DNA from: Burkholderia sp. WP9 | GTDB taxonomy: Bacteria; Pseudomonadota; Gammaproteobacteria; Burkholderiales; Burkholderiaceae | Direction of reading: 5' to 3' | Length of the DNA stretch: 64,000 nt | Assembly (NCBI RefSeq): GCF_900104795.1 | Contig: NZ_FNTG01000001.1 | Span: 310,001 to 374,000 of the forward strand | In this document: one piece after another, positions 35,946 through 45,207 of the stretch | Layout: the number at the start of each line of letters is the position of its first letter | Numbering within the stretch: the first letter of the stretch is position 1 | Made by a program: the position numbers and the translations under genes | Notes under the pieces: generated by a model | Told to the model about the DNA's origin: nothing | Database searches by the model: none | The model's input: only the letters and a program-made list of their open reading frames with translations

Positions 35946-36061
35946 TGCGCGAGGTCATAGAGAAACTGCGGATTTATCTTCAGCGGCGCACAGGTATGCT
36001 TAACGGAAGAGCGGCAATAGCGGTGCTCACCTGATAAAAACCGTGGCAACGGAGACCTGAC

Positions 36062-36253
36062 ATGAAATGGATCATCGGACTTGTAGCCGTGCTTGCACTC
36101 GCCGTGGCCTCGCTGATGATCTCACGCTTGCCCAGTGAAGACGCGATTCGCCTCGCCGGCTACGCGGCGACCGCCGCTTTTGCCGCGTTCGTCGGGTTTG
36201 TGCTGCGCTGGCGTGCCAACCGGGCGCAACAGCGGAACAAGCGAACCGGGTAA
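36062..36253 (+). CDS. Small membrane protein of unknown function
   Basis: This 63-residue protein has two hydrophobic segments (about 3-20 and 30-48) and a strongly basic tail (RWRANRAQQRNKRTG), so the tail is predicted to face the cytoplasm. GGAG seven bases before ATG supports translation. No family is recognised. It sits alone between two regulators and ends 40 bases before the convergent LysR gene. Confidence 0.7.
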   Translation: MKWIIGLVAVLALAVASLMISRLPSEDAIRLAGYAATAAFAAFVGFVLRWRANRAQQRNKRTG

Positions 36254-36293
36254 CGCGCACTTCGTCGATTCGGCCGATTCGGCCGATGACTCG

Positions 36294-37196
36294 CTACATG
36301 CGCCGAACGCTCTCGCGCAATTCGTCGCCGAGAAAGTCGATAAACGTTCTCAGCTTGGCCGACAGGCGGTGCCGTTCCAGATAGATGGCGTGAATGTCCG
36401 CGTTCGGCAGCTTCCACTCGGCGAGGAGCGGCACCAGTTCGCCGCGCTGCAAATGACCGGCGACTTCCCACGCCGAGCGCACGGCGATGCCGCGGCCGTC
36501 GAGCGCCCACTTCAGGACCGCGCTGCCGTCGTTGCTGCTCAACGGCCCGTCCACCTTCACCGTCTCCGATTTCTTGCCGCGCGAGAAATGCCACGTGCCA
36601 TACGCCGATTCGTTCTCGCGCAAGACGAGGCACGCATGGCGCGTGAGATCGTGCGGCATTGCCGGCACACCGTGGCGCTTCAGATAAACCGGTGCCGCGC
36701 ACACGAGACGCTGGTTTTCCAGCAGCAAACGCGCATTGATGCGCGCATCCGGCACTTCGCCGAAGCGGATGCCGAGGTCGAAGCCTTCTTCCTGCAGGCT
36801 GACCGGTCTGTCGGACAGATGCAATTGAATCTTCATCGACGGGAAACGCTCGCTGAAACGCGAGATCGCCGGGGCGACGTGCGCGCGACCAAACCCGAAC
36901 GACGCGTTCACTCGCAACAGCCCGGCCGGTTCGGCGCGGCTCTGGGTGACCAGTTGTTCGAGTTCGGCGAGGTCGTCGAGAATGCGCGAGCCGTTCGCCA
37001 GATAGATCTCGCCCTCCGCCGTCAGACTGACGCGCCGCGTGGTGCGGTTCACGAGCCGCACGCCGAGGCGCTGCTCGAGTTGCGCAAGGCGCTTGCTGAT
37101 CGACGGCGGCGTGACGCCAAGCTCGCGGGCGGCCGCAGCCAGATTGCGGTGACGTGCGACCAGCGCGAACAGATTCAGGTCGGAAAAGCCGTCCAT
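36294..37196 (-). CDS. LysR-family transcriptional regulator
   Basis: The 300-residue product has the helix-turn-helix LNLFALVARHRNLAAAARELGVTPPSISKRLAQLEQRLGVRLVNRTTRRVSLTAEG and a CrgA-like effector domain (AGLLRVNASFGFGRAHVAPAISRF). It is divergent from the hydrolase-LeuCD-DctA operon, with 94 bases between, and is its likely regulator. The ATG at 37196 gives the standard start. Confidence 0.9.
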   Translation of the reverse strand: MDGFSDLNLFALVARHRNLAAAARELGVTPPSISKRLAQLEQRLGVRLVNRTTRRVSLTAEGEIYLANGSRILDDLAELEQLVTQSRAEPAGLLRVNASFGFGRAHVAPAISRFSERFPSMKIQLHLSDRPVSLQEEGFDLGIRFGEVPDARINARLLLENQRLVCAAPVYLKRHGVPAMPHDLTRHACLVLRENESAYGTWHFSRGKKSETVKVDGPLSSNDGSAVLKWALDGRGIAVRSAWEVAGHLQRGELVPLLAEWKLPNADIHAIYLERHRLSAKLRTFIDFLGDELRESVRRM

Positions 37197-37290
37197 CGAT
37201 TCGTTCCTAAAAGTTAATTCCGGATTGCCTTAAGAGAAACCCTATCGTTGTAGGCATCAATTAGACTTCATTCAAACATGGGAGGCAACG

Positions 37291-38169
37291 ATGTTTGAAG
37301 ATTTCACAGATGCTTCGGCGCAGATCGACGGAATCCGCATCAACGCGGTCCGCGGCGGCACGGGGCCGGCTTTGCTGCTGTTGCACGGGCATCCTCAGAC
37401 TCACGCGATCTGGCACAAGGTCGCGTCGACGCTGGCGCGGCACTTCACGGTGATCGCCGCCGATTTGCGCGGTTATGGCGACAGCGGCAAACCGCAAGGC
37501 AGCCATGACCACGCGAATTATTCGAAGCGCAGGATGGCCGCCGATCAGGTCGCGCTGATGCGCGAGCAGGGTTTCAGCCGCTTCGCCGTGATCGGCCACG
37601 ACCGTGGCGGGCGCGTCGCGGCTCGCATGGCGCTCGATCACCCGCGCACGGTGACGCGACTCGTGACACTCGATGTCGCGCCGACCCTTGCGATGTACGA
37701 ACAAACCTCGTTCGACTTCGCGCGCGCTTACTGGCACTGGTTCTTTCTCGTGCGGCCCGCGCCGTTTCCCGAGACGCTGATTCGCGCGGACCCCGATCTC
37801 TACCTGAAGCAGACCATCGGCGCGCGCAGCGCCGGACTTGCGCCGTTTACGGATGCGGCCTACGCCGAGTATCTGCGCTGCCTGAGCGACCCCGCCACCG
37901 CGCACGGTATCTGCGAGGACTACCGCGCGAGCATCACAATCGACCTCGAACATGACCGCGCATCGCTTGCTGAAGGGCAAAAGATCGAATGCGATCTGCT
38001 GGCGTTGTGGGGCGCCCATGGCGTGATCGAACAATGCTTCGAGCCGCTCGCCGAATGGCGGCAATGGTCCGCTCACGTAAGCGGCGCAGCACTGCCTTGC
38101 GGTCACTACATTCCCGAGGAGGCGCCCGAGTTGCTGCTCGAACGCGTTCTTCCGTTCCTGCAAGCCTAG
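37291..38169 (+). CDS. Alpha/beta hydrolase, haloacetate dehalogenase-like
   Basis: The 292-residue sequence follows the fluoroacetate dehalogenase pattern. It has LLLLHGHPQTHAIWHKVA, AADLRGYGDSGKP and a nucleophile Asp104 in GHDRGGR, with Arg105 and Arg108 as candidate carboxylate-binding residues. Asp128 sits in LDVAPT, the aromatic halide-binding stretch is AYWHWFFLVRPAPFPE, and the catalytic His is 272 (CGHYIPEEAP). An Asp rather than Ser nucleophile argues for dehalogenase or related ester chemistry on small 2-substituted acids. It is the first gene of an operon with a LeuCD-type hydro-lyase and a dicarboxylate carrier. Whether the physiological substrate is halogenated is not shown. Confidence 0.85.
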   Translation: MFEDFTDASAQIDGIRINAVRGGTGPALLLLHGHPQTHAIWHKVASTLARHFTVIAADLRGYGDSGKPQGSHDHANYSKRRMAADQVALMREQGFSRFAVIGHDRGGRVAARMALDHPRTVTRLVTLDVAPTLAMYEQTSFDFARAYWHWFFLVRPAPFPETLIRADPDLYLKQTIGARSAGLAPFTDAAYAEYLRCLSDPATAHGICEDYRASITIDLEHDRASLAEGQKIECDLLALWGAHGVIEQCFEPLAEWRQWSAHVSGAALPCGHYIPEEAPELLLERVLPFLQA

Positions 38170-38186
38170 CCGTTCGAGCATTCATC

Positions 38187-39602
38187 ATGTCAAACCGAAC
38201 CCTTTACCAGAAGCTGGTCGACTCGCATGTCGTGACGCGTGTCGACGAACAGAACGTGCTGCTCTACGTCGATCTGCATCTGATGAACGAGTACACGAGC
38301 CCGCAGGCCTTCAGCGCGCTGGCCGAGAAAGCGCGGCGCGTACGCCGGCCGAAGCAGCAGCTTGCGGTGGTCAGCCACATCATTCCGACGCATGCTGAAT
38401 CGCCCCGCGTGATCCGCGATGCCGCGTCGTCGCTGCTGGCGAACAACCTGGCGCGCAACTGCGCGGAGGCCGGCATCGCGTTGCACGCGGCGAACGATCC
38501 GCTGCAAGGTATCGAACATATCGTCGCGCCCGAGCGCGGGCTGGTCAGGCCGGGCATGGTCGTGCTGTGCGGCGACAGCCACACCACCACGTATGGCGCG
38601 CTCGGCGCGTTGGGTTTCGGCATCGGCACGTCGGAGGTCGAGCATGTGCTCGCCACCCAGACGCTGGTCTATCGCATCGCGCAGACCATGCGTATCACGA
38701 TCGACGGCGTGTTGCCGTACGGCACTTCGTCGAAAGACCTGATTCTGTGGATCATCAGCCGCATCGGCGCACAGGGCGCGCGCGGCTATGCGGTGGAGTT
38801 CGCCGGCTCGACGACTGCGTCACTGTCGGCGGAAGCGCGCATGACGTTGTGCAACATGACAGTCGAAGCAGGCGCGCGTGCCGCGCTGATCGCACCCGAC
38901 GCCACCACGTTCGACTATGTGCGGACCCATGCGACCTCGCTCGACGAGGCCGCATGGCGTGCCGCATTGGACGACTGGCGCGAACTGAAAACGGATCCCG
39001 GCGCGCACTTCGATATCGAACATCGATTCGACGCGCACGAGGTGGCGCCGTTCGTCACATGGGGCACGAGTCCCGACCAGTCCATTGCCGTCGACGAACG
39101 GATTCCCACCGCGTCCGCGCAGGCAACACCGGAAGCCGCCGCCGCGTTGCGCCGCGCGCTCGACTATGTCGGTCTCGATGCGGATCAGCCGATCGCGGGC
39201 ACGCCGATCGATCGCGTGTTCATCGGTTCATGCACCAATGGACGCATCGAAGACCTGCGCGTCGTCGCATCGATCGCAGCAGGGCGGCACGTCGCGCAGG
39301 GCGTGCGAGCGATGGTCGTGCCCGGTTCGGGCAGCGTGCGCCGCCAGGCGGAAGCCGAAGGCATCGCGGCCACCTTGCGCCAGGCCGGTTTCGAGTGGCG
39401 CGAGCCGGGCTGCTCGATGTGTCTTGCGATGAACGACGATTTTCTGGCGCCCGGCGAACGCTGTGCGTCCACCACCAACCGCAACTTCGAAGGTCGCCAG
39501 GGCCGTGGCGGCCGCACTCACCTGATGAGTCCGGCAATGGCCGCGGCGGCCGCCCTGACCGGGCGCATCACCGACGTTCGCACACTGGAGACGCAGCCAT
39601 GA
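38187..39602 (+). CDS. Aconitase-superfamily hydro-lyase large subunit (LeuC paralogue)
   Basis: The 471-residue protein matches 3-isopropylmalate dehydratase large subunits in length. It has the iron-sulfur ligands Cys349 (GSCTNGR), Cys409 and Cys412 ([10 protein letters not shown]), plus [34 protein letters not shown]-like segments and [10 protein letters not shown]. The start is ATG 38187; an upstream in-frame ORF is the shadow of the hydrolase gene. The stop overlaps the small-subunit start. The absence of leuB and leuA, and the presence of a C4-dicarboxylate carrier, suggest a catabolic hydratase rather than leucine synthesis, for example for maleate, citraconate or dimethylmalate. Confidence 0.88.
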   Translation: [471 protein letters not shown]

Positions 39603-40216
39603 TGACCCGACTCGCTGAAATCCATGGGAGCGCCGTGCCGTTGCCGATCGAAAACCTCGATACCGACCAGATCATGCCGAAGCAGTTTCTGCGCATCATC
39701 GACAAGGCCGGGCTCAAGGACGGCCTGCTCTACGATCTACGTTTCGACGCGCAAGGCGAGCCGCGTGCCGATTGCGTGCTGAACCGGCCTCAGTATCGCC
39801 ACGCGCGGATTCTGATCGGTGGCTCGAACTTCGGCTGCGGATCGAGCCGCGAGCACGCAGTGTGGGGGCTTCAGCAAGCCGGTTTCGAAGCGGTCATCGC
39901 GCCCAGCTTCGCGGAGATTTTCTATTCGAACGCGATGAACAACCGCTTGCTGCTCGTTCAACTGGAACGCGACGCGATCGACCTCCTGCTTCATGACGCG
40001 GCCACGCAACCCGCAGCGGCATTACATATCGATATCGCACGACAAACGGTGACGTCCGCCGCGGGGCGCGTGTTCGCGTTCCCGCTCGGCGCCCGTCATA
40101 AACGGATGGTGATGGAAGGCATGGACACCATCGATCTCACGCTCGCTTCATTGCATGACATCGAGGCATTCGAGCGGGATCACTTCGCACGGCATAGCTG
40201 GGCCGCCGTGTTGTAA
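39599..40216 (+). CDS. Aconitase-superfamily hydro-lyase small subunit (LeuD paralogue)
   Basis: The 205-residue swivel subunit starts [31 protein letters not shown] and carries [15 protein letters not shown], the substrate-contacting loop of LeuD proteins. ATG 39599 overlaps the large-subunit stop (ATGA); the adjacent second ATG is equally possible. Together with the large subunit it forms a two-chain hydro-lyase. Confidence 0.9.
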
Positions 40217-40316
40217 CGCCATGGCGGCATCTTCGCCGCCGATCAATCGAACCGCGCGTGACGGATTCCCCGCCAGAAGGGAAGGGACGCGCTTTGCCCG
40301 CAATAACGGAGGAGAC

Positions 40317-41666
40317 ATGAAACGCAAGCCGTTCTACAAGGTGCTGTATGTGCAGGTGATCGTGGCGATCGTCATCGGCGTGGCGTTCGGGCACTTTCTG
40401 CCCACGGACGCCGTGGCGATGAAGCCGCTCGGCGACGCCTTCATCAAACTCGTGCGGATGATCATCGGCCCGGTGATTTTCTGCACGGTCGTGACCGGGA
40501 TTGCCAGCATGCACGACATGCGCAAGGTCGGGCGCGTCGGCGGCAAAGCCCTGCTGTATTTCGAAGTGGTGTCGACATTCGCGCTGGCGATCGGATTGCT
40601 CGCCGCGCATGTGCTGAAACCGGGCGTCGGCTTCAATGTCGATCCCGCCACGCTCGATGCCGGCGCGATCGCGGGTTACGCCGCACAAGCCGCGCATGGT
40701 GATGGGCTCGCGGGCTTTTTCATGCACATCATTCCCGAGACGTTTGCCGGCGCTTTCACGCAGGGCGACATCCTGCCCGTGCTGCTGATCGCGATGCTGT
40801 TCGGCACCGCGCTCGCGGTGATGGGCGAACCCGCCAAACCGCTGATCGGCCTGATCGAATTGCTGTCGAAAACGTTCTTTCGTATCGTGCGCATGATTAC
40901 CAGCCTCGCTCCAATCGGGGCGTTCGGCGCGATCGCGTTCACGATCGGCAAGTACGGCATCGTCTCTTTGCTGCCGATGCTGAAACTGATCGGCACGTTC
41001 TATCTGACCGCGTTTCTGTTCGTCTCGTGTGGTCTCGGCCTGATTGCCCGCGCATGCGGGTTCAGCTTGTGGCGCTTTGTCGTGTACATCAAGGACGAGT
41101 TGCTGATCGTGCTCGGCACGTCCACGTCCGAAGCGGCGTTGCCGCAACTGATGAACAAGCTCGAACGGCTCGGCTGCTCGCGCGGGATTGTCGGACTCGT
41201 GGTGCCGACCGGCTACTCGTTCAATCTCGACGGCACCAATATCTATATGACACTTGCGGTGCTGTTTCTCGCGCAGGCCACCAACACCCATTTGACGATC
41301 ACTCAGGAAATCACGCTGCTGGCCGTGACGATGCTGACCTCCAAAGGGTCGACGGGCGTCACGGGGGCGGGTTTCATCACGCTGGCCGCGAGTCTTTCGG
41401 TGGTGCCGACCGTGCCGGTGACGGCCATGGTGTTGATACTCGGCATCGACCGCTTCATGTCCGAGTGCCGGGCGCTGACGAATACGATGGGTAACGGCGT
41501 GGCGTCGATCGTGATCGCGGCGTGGGAAAAGGAACTGGATCGCGACAGGCTCAGGGCGGCGTTGGCACGGCCGGCGAGCGCGGGCTCGGTGAGTGAGGCG
41601 AGTGCGACGGAAGGAGGTGCGATGGCCGCTGCCGTGCGGGAAGGGGACGCGCGCCGCTCGATATGA
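40317..41666 (+). CDS. dctA: C4-dicarboxylate transporter DctA
   Basis: The 449-residue membrane protein belongs to the dicarboxylate/amino acid:cation symporter family. It starts [27 protein letters not shown] and has [22 protein letters not shown], the serine-rich re-entrant loop [13 protein letters not shown] and the segments [19 protein letters not shown] and [17 protein letters not shown]. All are standard for DctA, which imports succinate, fumarate and malate. GGAGGAG stands before ATG. Linkage to the LeuCD-like genes suggests uptake of their substrate, which may be a dicarboxylate outside the usual set. Confidence 0.93.
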   Translation: MKRKPFYKVLYVQVIVAIVIGVAFGHFLPTDAVAMKPLGDAFIKLVRMIIGPVIFCTVVTGIASMHDMRKVGRVGGKALLYFEVVSTFALAIGLLAAHVLKPGVGFNVDPATLDAGAIAGYAAQAAHGDGLAGFFMHIIPETFAGAFTQGDILPVLLIAMLFGTALAVMGEPAKPLIGLIELLSKTFFRIVRMITSLAPIGAFGAIAFTIGKYGIVSLLPMLKLIGTFYLTAFLFVSCGLGLIARACGFSLWRFVVYIKDELLIVLGTSTSEAALPQLMNKLERLGCSRGIVGLVVPTGYSFNLDGTNIYMTLAVLFLAQATNTHLTITQEITLLAVTMLTSKGSTGVTGAGFITLAASLSVVPTVPVTAMVLILGIDRFMSECRALTNTMGNGVASIVIAAWEKELDRDRLRAALARPASAGSVSEASATEGGAMAAAVREGDARRSI

Positions 41667-41746
41667 TCATGCAGCTGCCGCCCGTGACAAACCATGAGTT
41701 CGATTCACGGCAGCCACGGCAACGCCTCACTTGAGCCGCGGCACCG

Positions 41747-42451
41747 TCACTTCAACGCCGCCGCCTCGAACCGCTTCACCGCACCGACAACATCGCTGCG
41801 CAGTTGCCGCAACGCGGCCTGCTGCGCATCGGGCGGTACGAGTCCTTGCCATAGCAGATCGCTCAGCGAGGTGGCGGTCGCTTCGATATCGACGGCCTTC
41901 TGTTTGCGCACCGCGTCCCACAGCACGTGTTCCATCGGGCCATATACGGCCGAGCGTAGCAGGCCGAGCGGCATATCCCCGCGAATATCGCCGCTCGCCA
42001 CGCCTTCGGCGAGCACGTTCATCATCGGCGCCGTATAGCGGCGCTGCAGTTCGACGATCACGTCACCGAACTTGTCGTCCTTCTCGCGGCCTTCGGAAAG
42101 AATGAGCGCGCACAAACCGGTGCCGTCGACGGTGAGCCGGTAGAGGTGCGTGTGCACGAGGTACGCGAACTTGTGGCGCGTGCCTGCGATCAGCGGCAAT
42201 TCGCTTTCGACCTGGCTGATGATCTCGTCGTACCAATTGCCGAGCACGCGCACGCAGAGATCGCGCTTGCTGGCGAAGTACGTGAAGATCGTCGCCTCGG
42301 ACACGCCGACACGCCCGGCGATCTCCGTCATGGTGGCCGACGCATAGCCGACTTCGGAAAAGACGAGCCGGGCCGCGTCCAGAATCGCCTTGAGTCGCTG
42401 TTCGGAGCGCGCCTGCACGGGCACGCGGCGGGAAAGGGCCGAGGTGGTCAT
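41747..42451 (-). CDS. TetR-family transcriptional regulator
   Basis: The 234-residue protein has an N-terminal TetR DNA-binding domain (RLKAILDAARLVFSEVGYASATMTEIAGRVGVSEATIFTYFASKRDL) and a C-terminal ligand-binding domain. It is divergent from the enoyl-CoA reductase/acyl-CoA synthetase operon. Two matching palindromes lie between them, one close to each start, so it probably represses both directions until an acyl-CoA or fatty-acid-like ligand binds. The ligand type is inferred only from the neighbours. Confidence 0.92.
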   Translation of the reverse strand: MTTSALSRRVPVQARSEQRLKAILDAARLVFSEVGYASATMTEIAGRVGVSEATIFTYFASKRDLCVRVLGNWYDEIISQVESELPLIAGTRHKFAYLVHTHLYRLTVDGTGLCALILSEGREKDDKFGDVIVELQRRYTAPMMNVLAEGVASGDIRGDMPLGLLRSAVYGPMEHVLWDAVRKQKAVDIEATATSLSDLLWQGLVPPDAQQAALRQLRSDVVGAVKRFEAAALK

Positions 42452-42484
42452 CGAGAGAGATAGGCGGTGCTGTGATTTGGTGAG

Positions 42485-42499
42485 TTGAGTCTAGCTCAA
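42485..42499. promoter_or_regulatory. Palindromic operator, copy 1 (TTGAG-N5-CTCAA)
   Basis: TTGAGTCTAGCTCAA is a perfect inverted repeat with 5-base arms and a 5-base centre, 34 bases in front of the TetR gene. Its 13-base core is matched by copy 2 at 42572-42584 with one mismatch when read in reverse complement. It is the likely TetR autoregulatory site. Confidence 0.7.
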
Positions 42500-42571
42500 G
42501 GAATGCGGCCGTGCAAAGACTAACATGATGCAAATAAAATTAACCATCTAACACAGCACAGGATAAAGACC

Positions 42572-42584
42572 TGAGCTAAACTCA
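42572..42584. promoter_or_regulatory. Palindromic operator, copy 2 (TGAG-N5-CTCA)
   Basis: TGAGCTAAACTCA lies 38 bases before the reductase start. It equals the reverse complement of the copy-1 core at 12 of 13 positions. The two centres are 86 bases apart. It is the likely operator of the fatty-acid operon. Confidence 0.7.
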
Positions 42585-42622
42585 ACAAACATCGAAAGCG
42601 CCGCACATGAGGAGACAGCCGA

Positions 42623-43540
42623 ATGCCCGCAGCTTCGTCGAGTACATTGCCGCCAGCGAGCGGCTACCGTTCAGTTTTCCGCGAAGGCCTTTTCGCCGGC
42701 AAAGTGATTATCGTCACCGGTGCGGGCAGTGGCTTAGGCCGATGCACGGCGCACGAACTCGCGTCGTTAGGGGCGACCCTGGCGCTGGTCGGCCGCAGCG
42801 AAGGCAAGCTGAAAACGGTGCAAACCGAACTGGCCGAAGATCACCGTCACACCACCGGCCACAAGATTTATTCCTGCGACATTCGCAACGAGCAACAGGT
42901 ACGTGAAACGATCGCTTCGATCGTGGCAGACCTGCACCGCATAGACGGCCTCTTCAACTGCGCGGGCGGCCAATTCCCAGCAAAGCTTGAAAAGATTTCG
43001 TTGAACGGCTGGGACGCGGTCGTGCGCAACAATCTGCACGGCACGTTTCTGATGTCCCGCGAGTGCTATACGCAATGGATGGAACATCACGGCGGCACGA
43101 TCGTGAACATGCTGGCGGACATCTGGGGCGGCATGCCCGGCATGGGGCACTCGGGCGCGGCCCGCGCGGGTGTATGGAATTTCACCGAAACCGCCGCATG
43201 CGAATGGGGTCACGCGGGGGTAAGAGTCAACGCCGTCGCACCGGGCTGGATAGCGTCGGCGGGCATGGACAGCTACAACGAAGACTACCAGGCGCTGCTG
43301 CGCACGCTCAAGCACAAGGTCCCGCTGCAGCGCTTCGGCACCGAATCCGAACTCGCCAGCGCGGCGGTGTTTCTGTTGTCGGAGGCCTCGGCGTTCATCA
43401 ACGGCACGGTGATCCGCGTCGACGGCGGCGTGCCGAACGCTCGCCATTCATGGCCGCTTCCGCAAGCGGAGCGTACGATCGAATATAACGGCTTCCCGCG
43501 CTATCAACCGCCGGCCGGCCTGCAGGAGCTAACACCATGA
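42623..43540 (+). CDS. SDR-family reductase of the peroxisomal trans-2-enoyl-CoA reductase (PECR) type
   Basis: The 305-residue protein has the nucleotide-binding motif TGAGSGLGRCTA and the segment NCAGGQFPAKLEKISLNGWDAVVRNNLHGTFLM. At the usual YxxxK site it reads HSGAARAGVWNFTET. The HSGAARAGV motif is shared with PECR proteins, in which the classical Tyr is missing. This points to reduction or isomerisation of enoyl-CoA rather than alcohol oxidation. The start is ATG 42623 with GAGGAG upstream. The stop overlaps the acyl-CoA synthetase start (ATGA), so the two work together on activated fatty acids. Confidence 0.85.
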   Translation: MPAASSSTLPPASGYRSVFREGLFAGKVIIVTGAGSGLGRCTAHELASLGATLALVGRSEGKLKTVQTELAEDHRHTTGHKIYSCDIRNEQQVRETIASIVADLHRIDGLFNCAGGQFPAKLEKISLNGWDAVVRNNLHGTFLMSRECYTQWMEHHGGTIVNMLADIWGGMPGMGHSGAARAGVWNFTETAACEWGHAGVRVNAVAPGWIASAGMDSYNEDYQALLRTLKHKVPLQRFGTESELASAAVFLLSEASAFINGTVIRVDGGVPNARHSWPLPQAERTIEYNGFPRYQPPAGLQELTP

Positions 43541-45207
43541 ACCTCGACGGCCAGACCTATGAATCGTTGACGGCAAACTTCGCCTGGCAGATCCCGGCGC
43601 GCTACAACATCGGCGTCGACGTTTGCGATAAATGGGCCGACGGCTCCGGCCGCCTCGCGCTGATCTACGAAGATCCCGAGGGCAACGCCACCCGCTATAC
43701 GTTCGACCAGTTGAAGGTGCTGTCCGACCGCTTCGCCAATGCGTTGCTCGCAGCGGGCGCGCAGCGCGGCGACCGCATCGGCATCTTTCTGTCGCAGTCT
43801 GTCGAAACGGCGATCGCGCATCTCGCCGCCTACAAGGCCGGCATGGTAGCCGTGCCGCTGTTCGCGCTATTCGGTGTCGACGCGATCGAACACCGGCTCG
43901 GCGATAGCGGCGCGGTAGCGTTGATTACCGATCAAGGCGGCATGTGCAAGGTCGACGAAATCCGCGCGGCATTGCCTGCGCTACGCACTGTTTTCAGCGT
44001 GGATATCGCTGAGGACAATGGTGATCCGCAATCGCCCGTGCGTTCGTTCTGGCACGCGCTGAACCACGCGAGCGCGGACTTCACGCCCGCCGACACCGGC
44101 GCCGACGATCCCGCCGTCATCATCTACACCTCCGGCACGACCGGCAAGCCGAAAGGCGCGTTGCACGGGCATCGCGTGTTGCTCGGTCATCTGCCCGGCG
44201 TGGAAATGTCGCAGCAGGGTTTTCCCGCGCACGCCACGCTGATGTGGACGCCCGCCGACTGGGCGTGGATCGGCGGCCTGTTCGACGTGCTGCTGCCGTC
44301 GTGGCATCACGGCGTGCCGGTATTGGCACGCCGCTTTGCGAAATTCGACGGTCAGGCCGCTTTCGATCTGATGGCGCGTCATGCGGTCTCGCATACGTTT
44401 TTGCCGCCCACCGCGCTGAAGATGATGCGCGGCGTCGAACGTCCCGAGCGCTGGAATCTCGCGTTGCGTTCGGTGGCGAGCGGCGGCGAATCGCTCGGCG
44501 AGGAATTGATCGGCTGGGGCCGCAAGGCGCTGGGCGTCACCATCAACGAGTTCTATGGGCAGACGGAATGCAACGTCGTGGTGTCGTCGTGCGCGGCGCT
44601 GTTCGAGCCGTGCTTCGGCGCGATCGGGCGCGCGGTGCCGGGGCATCATGTTGCGATCGTCGATCTGGATGGCAACGAACTGCCGCCCGGTGCGATCGGC
44701 GATATCGCCGTAGCCGCGCCCGATCCGGTCATGTTTCTCGGCTACTGGGGCAACGAGGCGGCGACGCGCGAGAAATTCCGCGGCAAGTTTCTGGTGACCG
44801 GAGACCTGGGTACGCGCGACGCGGACGGCTTTATCCGTTTTGTCGGCCGTGGCGACGACGTGATCACGAGCGCGGGTTACCGGATCGGGCCGGCTTCGAT
44901 CGAAGATTCGCTGCTCCGTCATCCGGCTGTTTCGATGGCGGCCGTGATCGGTGCGCCGGATCGCGAGCGCACGGAGATCGTCATGGCGTTCGTGGTGCTG
45001 AACCCCGGCTTTGTCGGCGACGCGGCGCTCGTGCGTGAGATACAGCAGCACGTCAAAACGCGTCTCGCCGCGCACGAATATCCGCGCGAGATTCGCTTTG
45101 TCGACAGCCTGCCGCTGACGGCGACCGGCAAGGTGATCCGCAAGGCGCTGCGCGAAGGACTCGGACAAGGCGCGGAGAATCCCGTGTCAAAACCCGAGCC
45201 GCGATGA
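43537..45207 (+). CDS. Acyl-CoA synthetase (AMP-forming)
   Basis: The 556-residue protein belongs to the adenylate-forming acetyl/medium-chain acyl-CoA ligases. It has the phosphate loop YTSGTTGKPKGA, the segments NEFYGQTECN and VTGDLGTRDADGFIRFVGRGDDVITSAGYRIGPASIE, and the C-terminal catalytic Lys in LPLTATGKVIRK. It activates a carboxylic acid for the co-translated enoyl-CoA reductase. The chain length cannot be told. The stop overlaps the Lrp-type regulator start. Confidence 0.92.
   Translation: MNLDGQTYESLTANFAWQIPARYNIGVDVCDKWADGSGRLALIYEDPEGNATRYTFDQLKVLSDRFANALLAAGAQRGDRIGIFLSQSVETAIAHLAAYKAGMVAVPLFALFGVDAIEHRLGDSGAVALITDQGGMCKVDEIRAALPALRTVFSVDIAEDNGDPQSPVRSFWHALNHASADFTPADTGADDPAVIIYTSGTTGKPKGALHGHRVLLGHLPGVEMSQQGFPAHATLMWTPADWAWIGGLFDVLLPSWHHGVPVLARRFAKFDGQAAFDLMARHAVSHTFLPPTALKMMRGVERPERWNLALRSVASGGESLGEELIGWGRKALGVTINEFYGQTECNVVVSSCAALFEPCFGAIGRAVPGHHVAIVDLDGNELPPGAIGDIAVAAPDPVMFLGYWGNEAATREKFRGKFLVTGDLGTRDADGFIRFVGRGDDVITSAGYRIGPASIEDSLLRHPAVSMAAVIGAPDRERTEIVMAFVVLNPGFVGDAALVREIQQHVKTRLAAHEYPREIRFVDSLPLTATGKVIRKALREGLGQGAENPVSKPEPR

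Noticed and set aside
36266..36287. Two 9-bp direct copies of GATTCGGCC between convergent genes
   Set aside because: Only two copies, built on a GC-rich palindrome; likely a chance or minor terminator-like element with no visible function.
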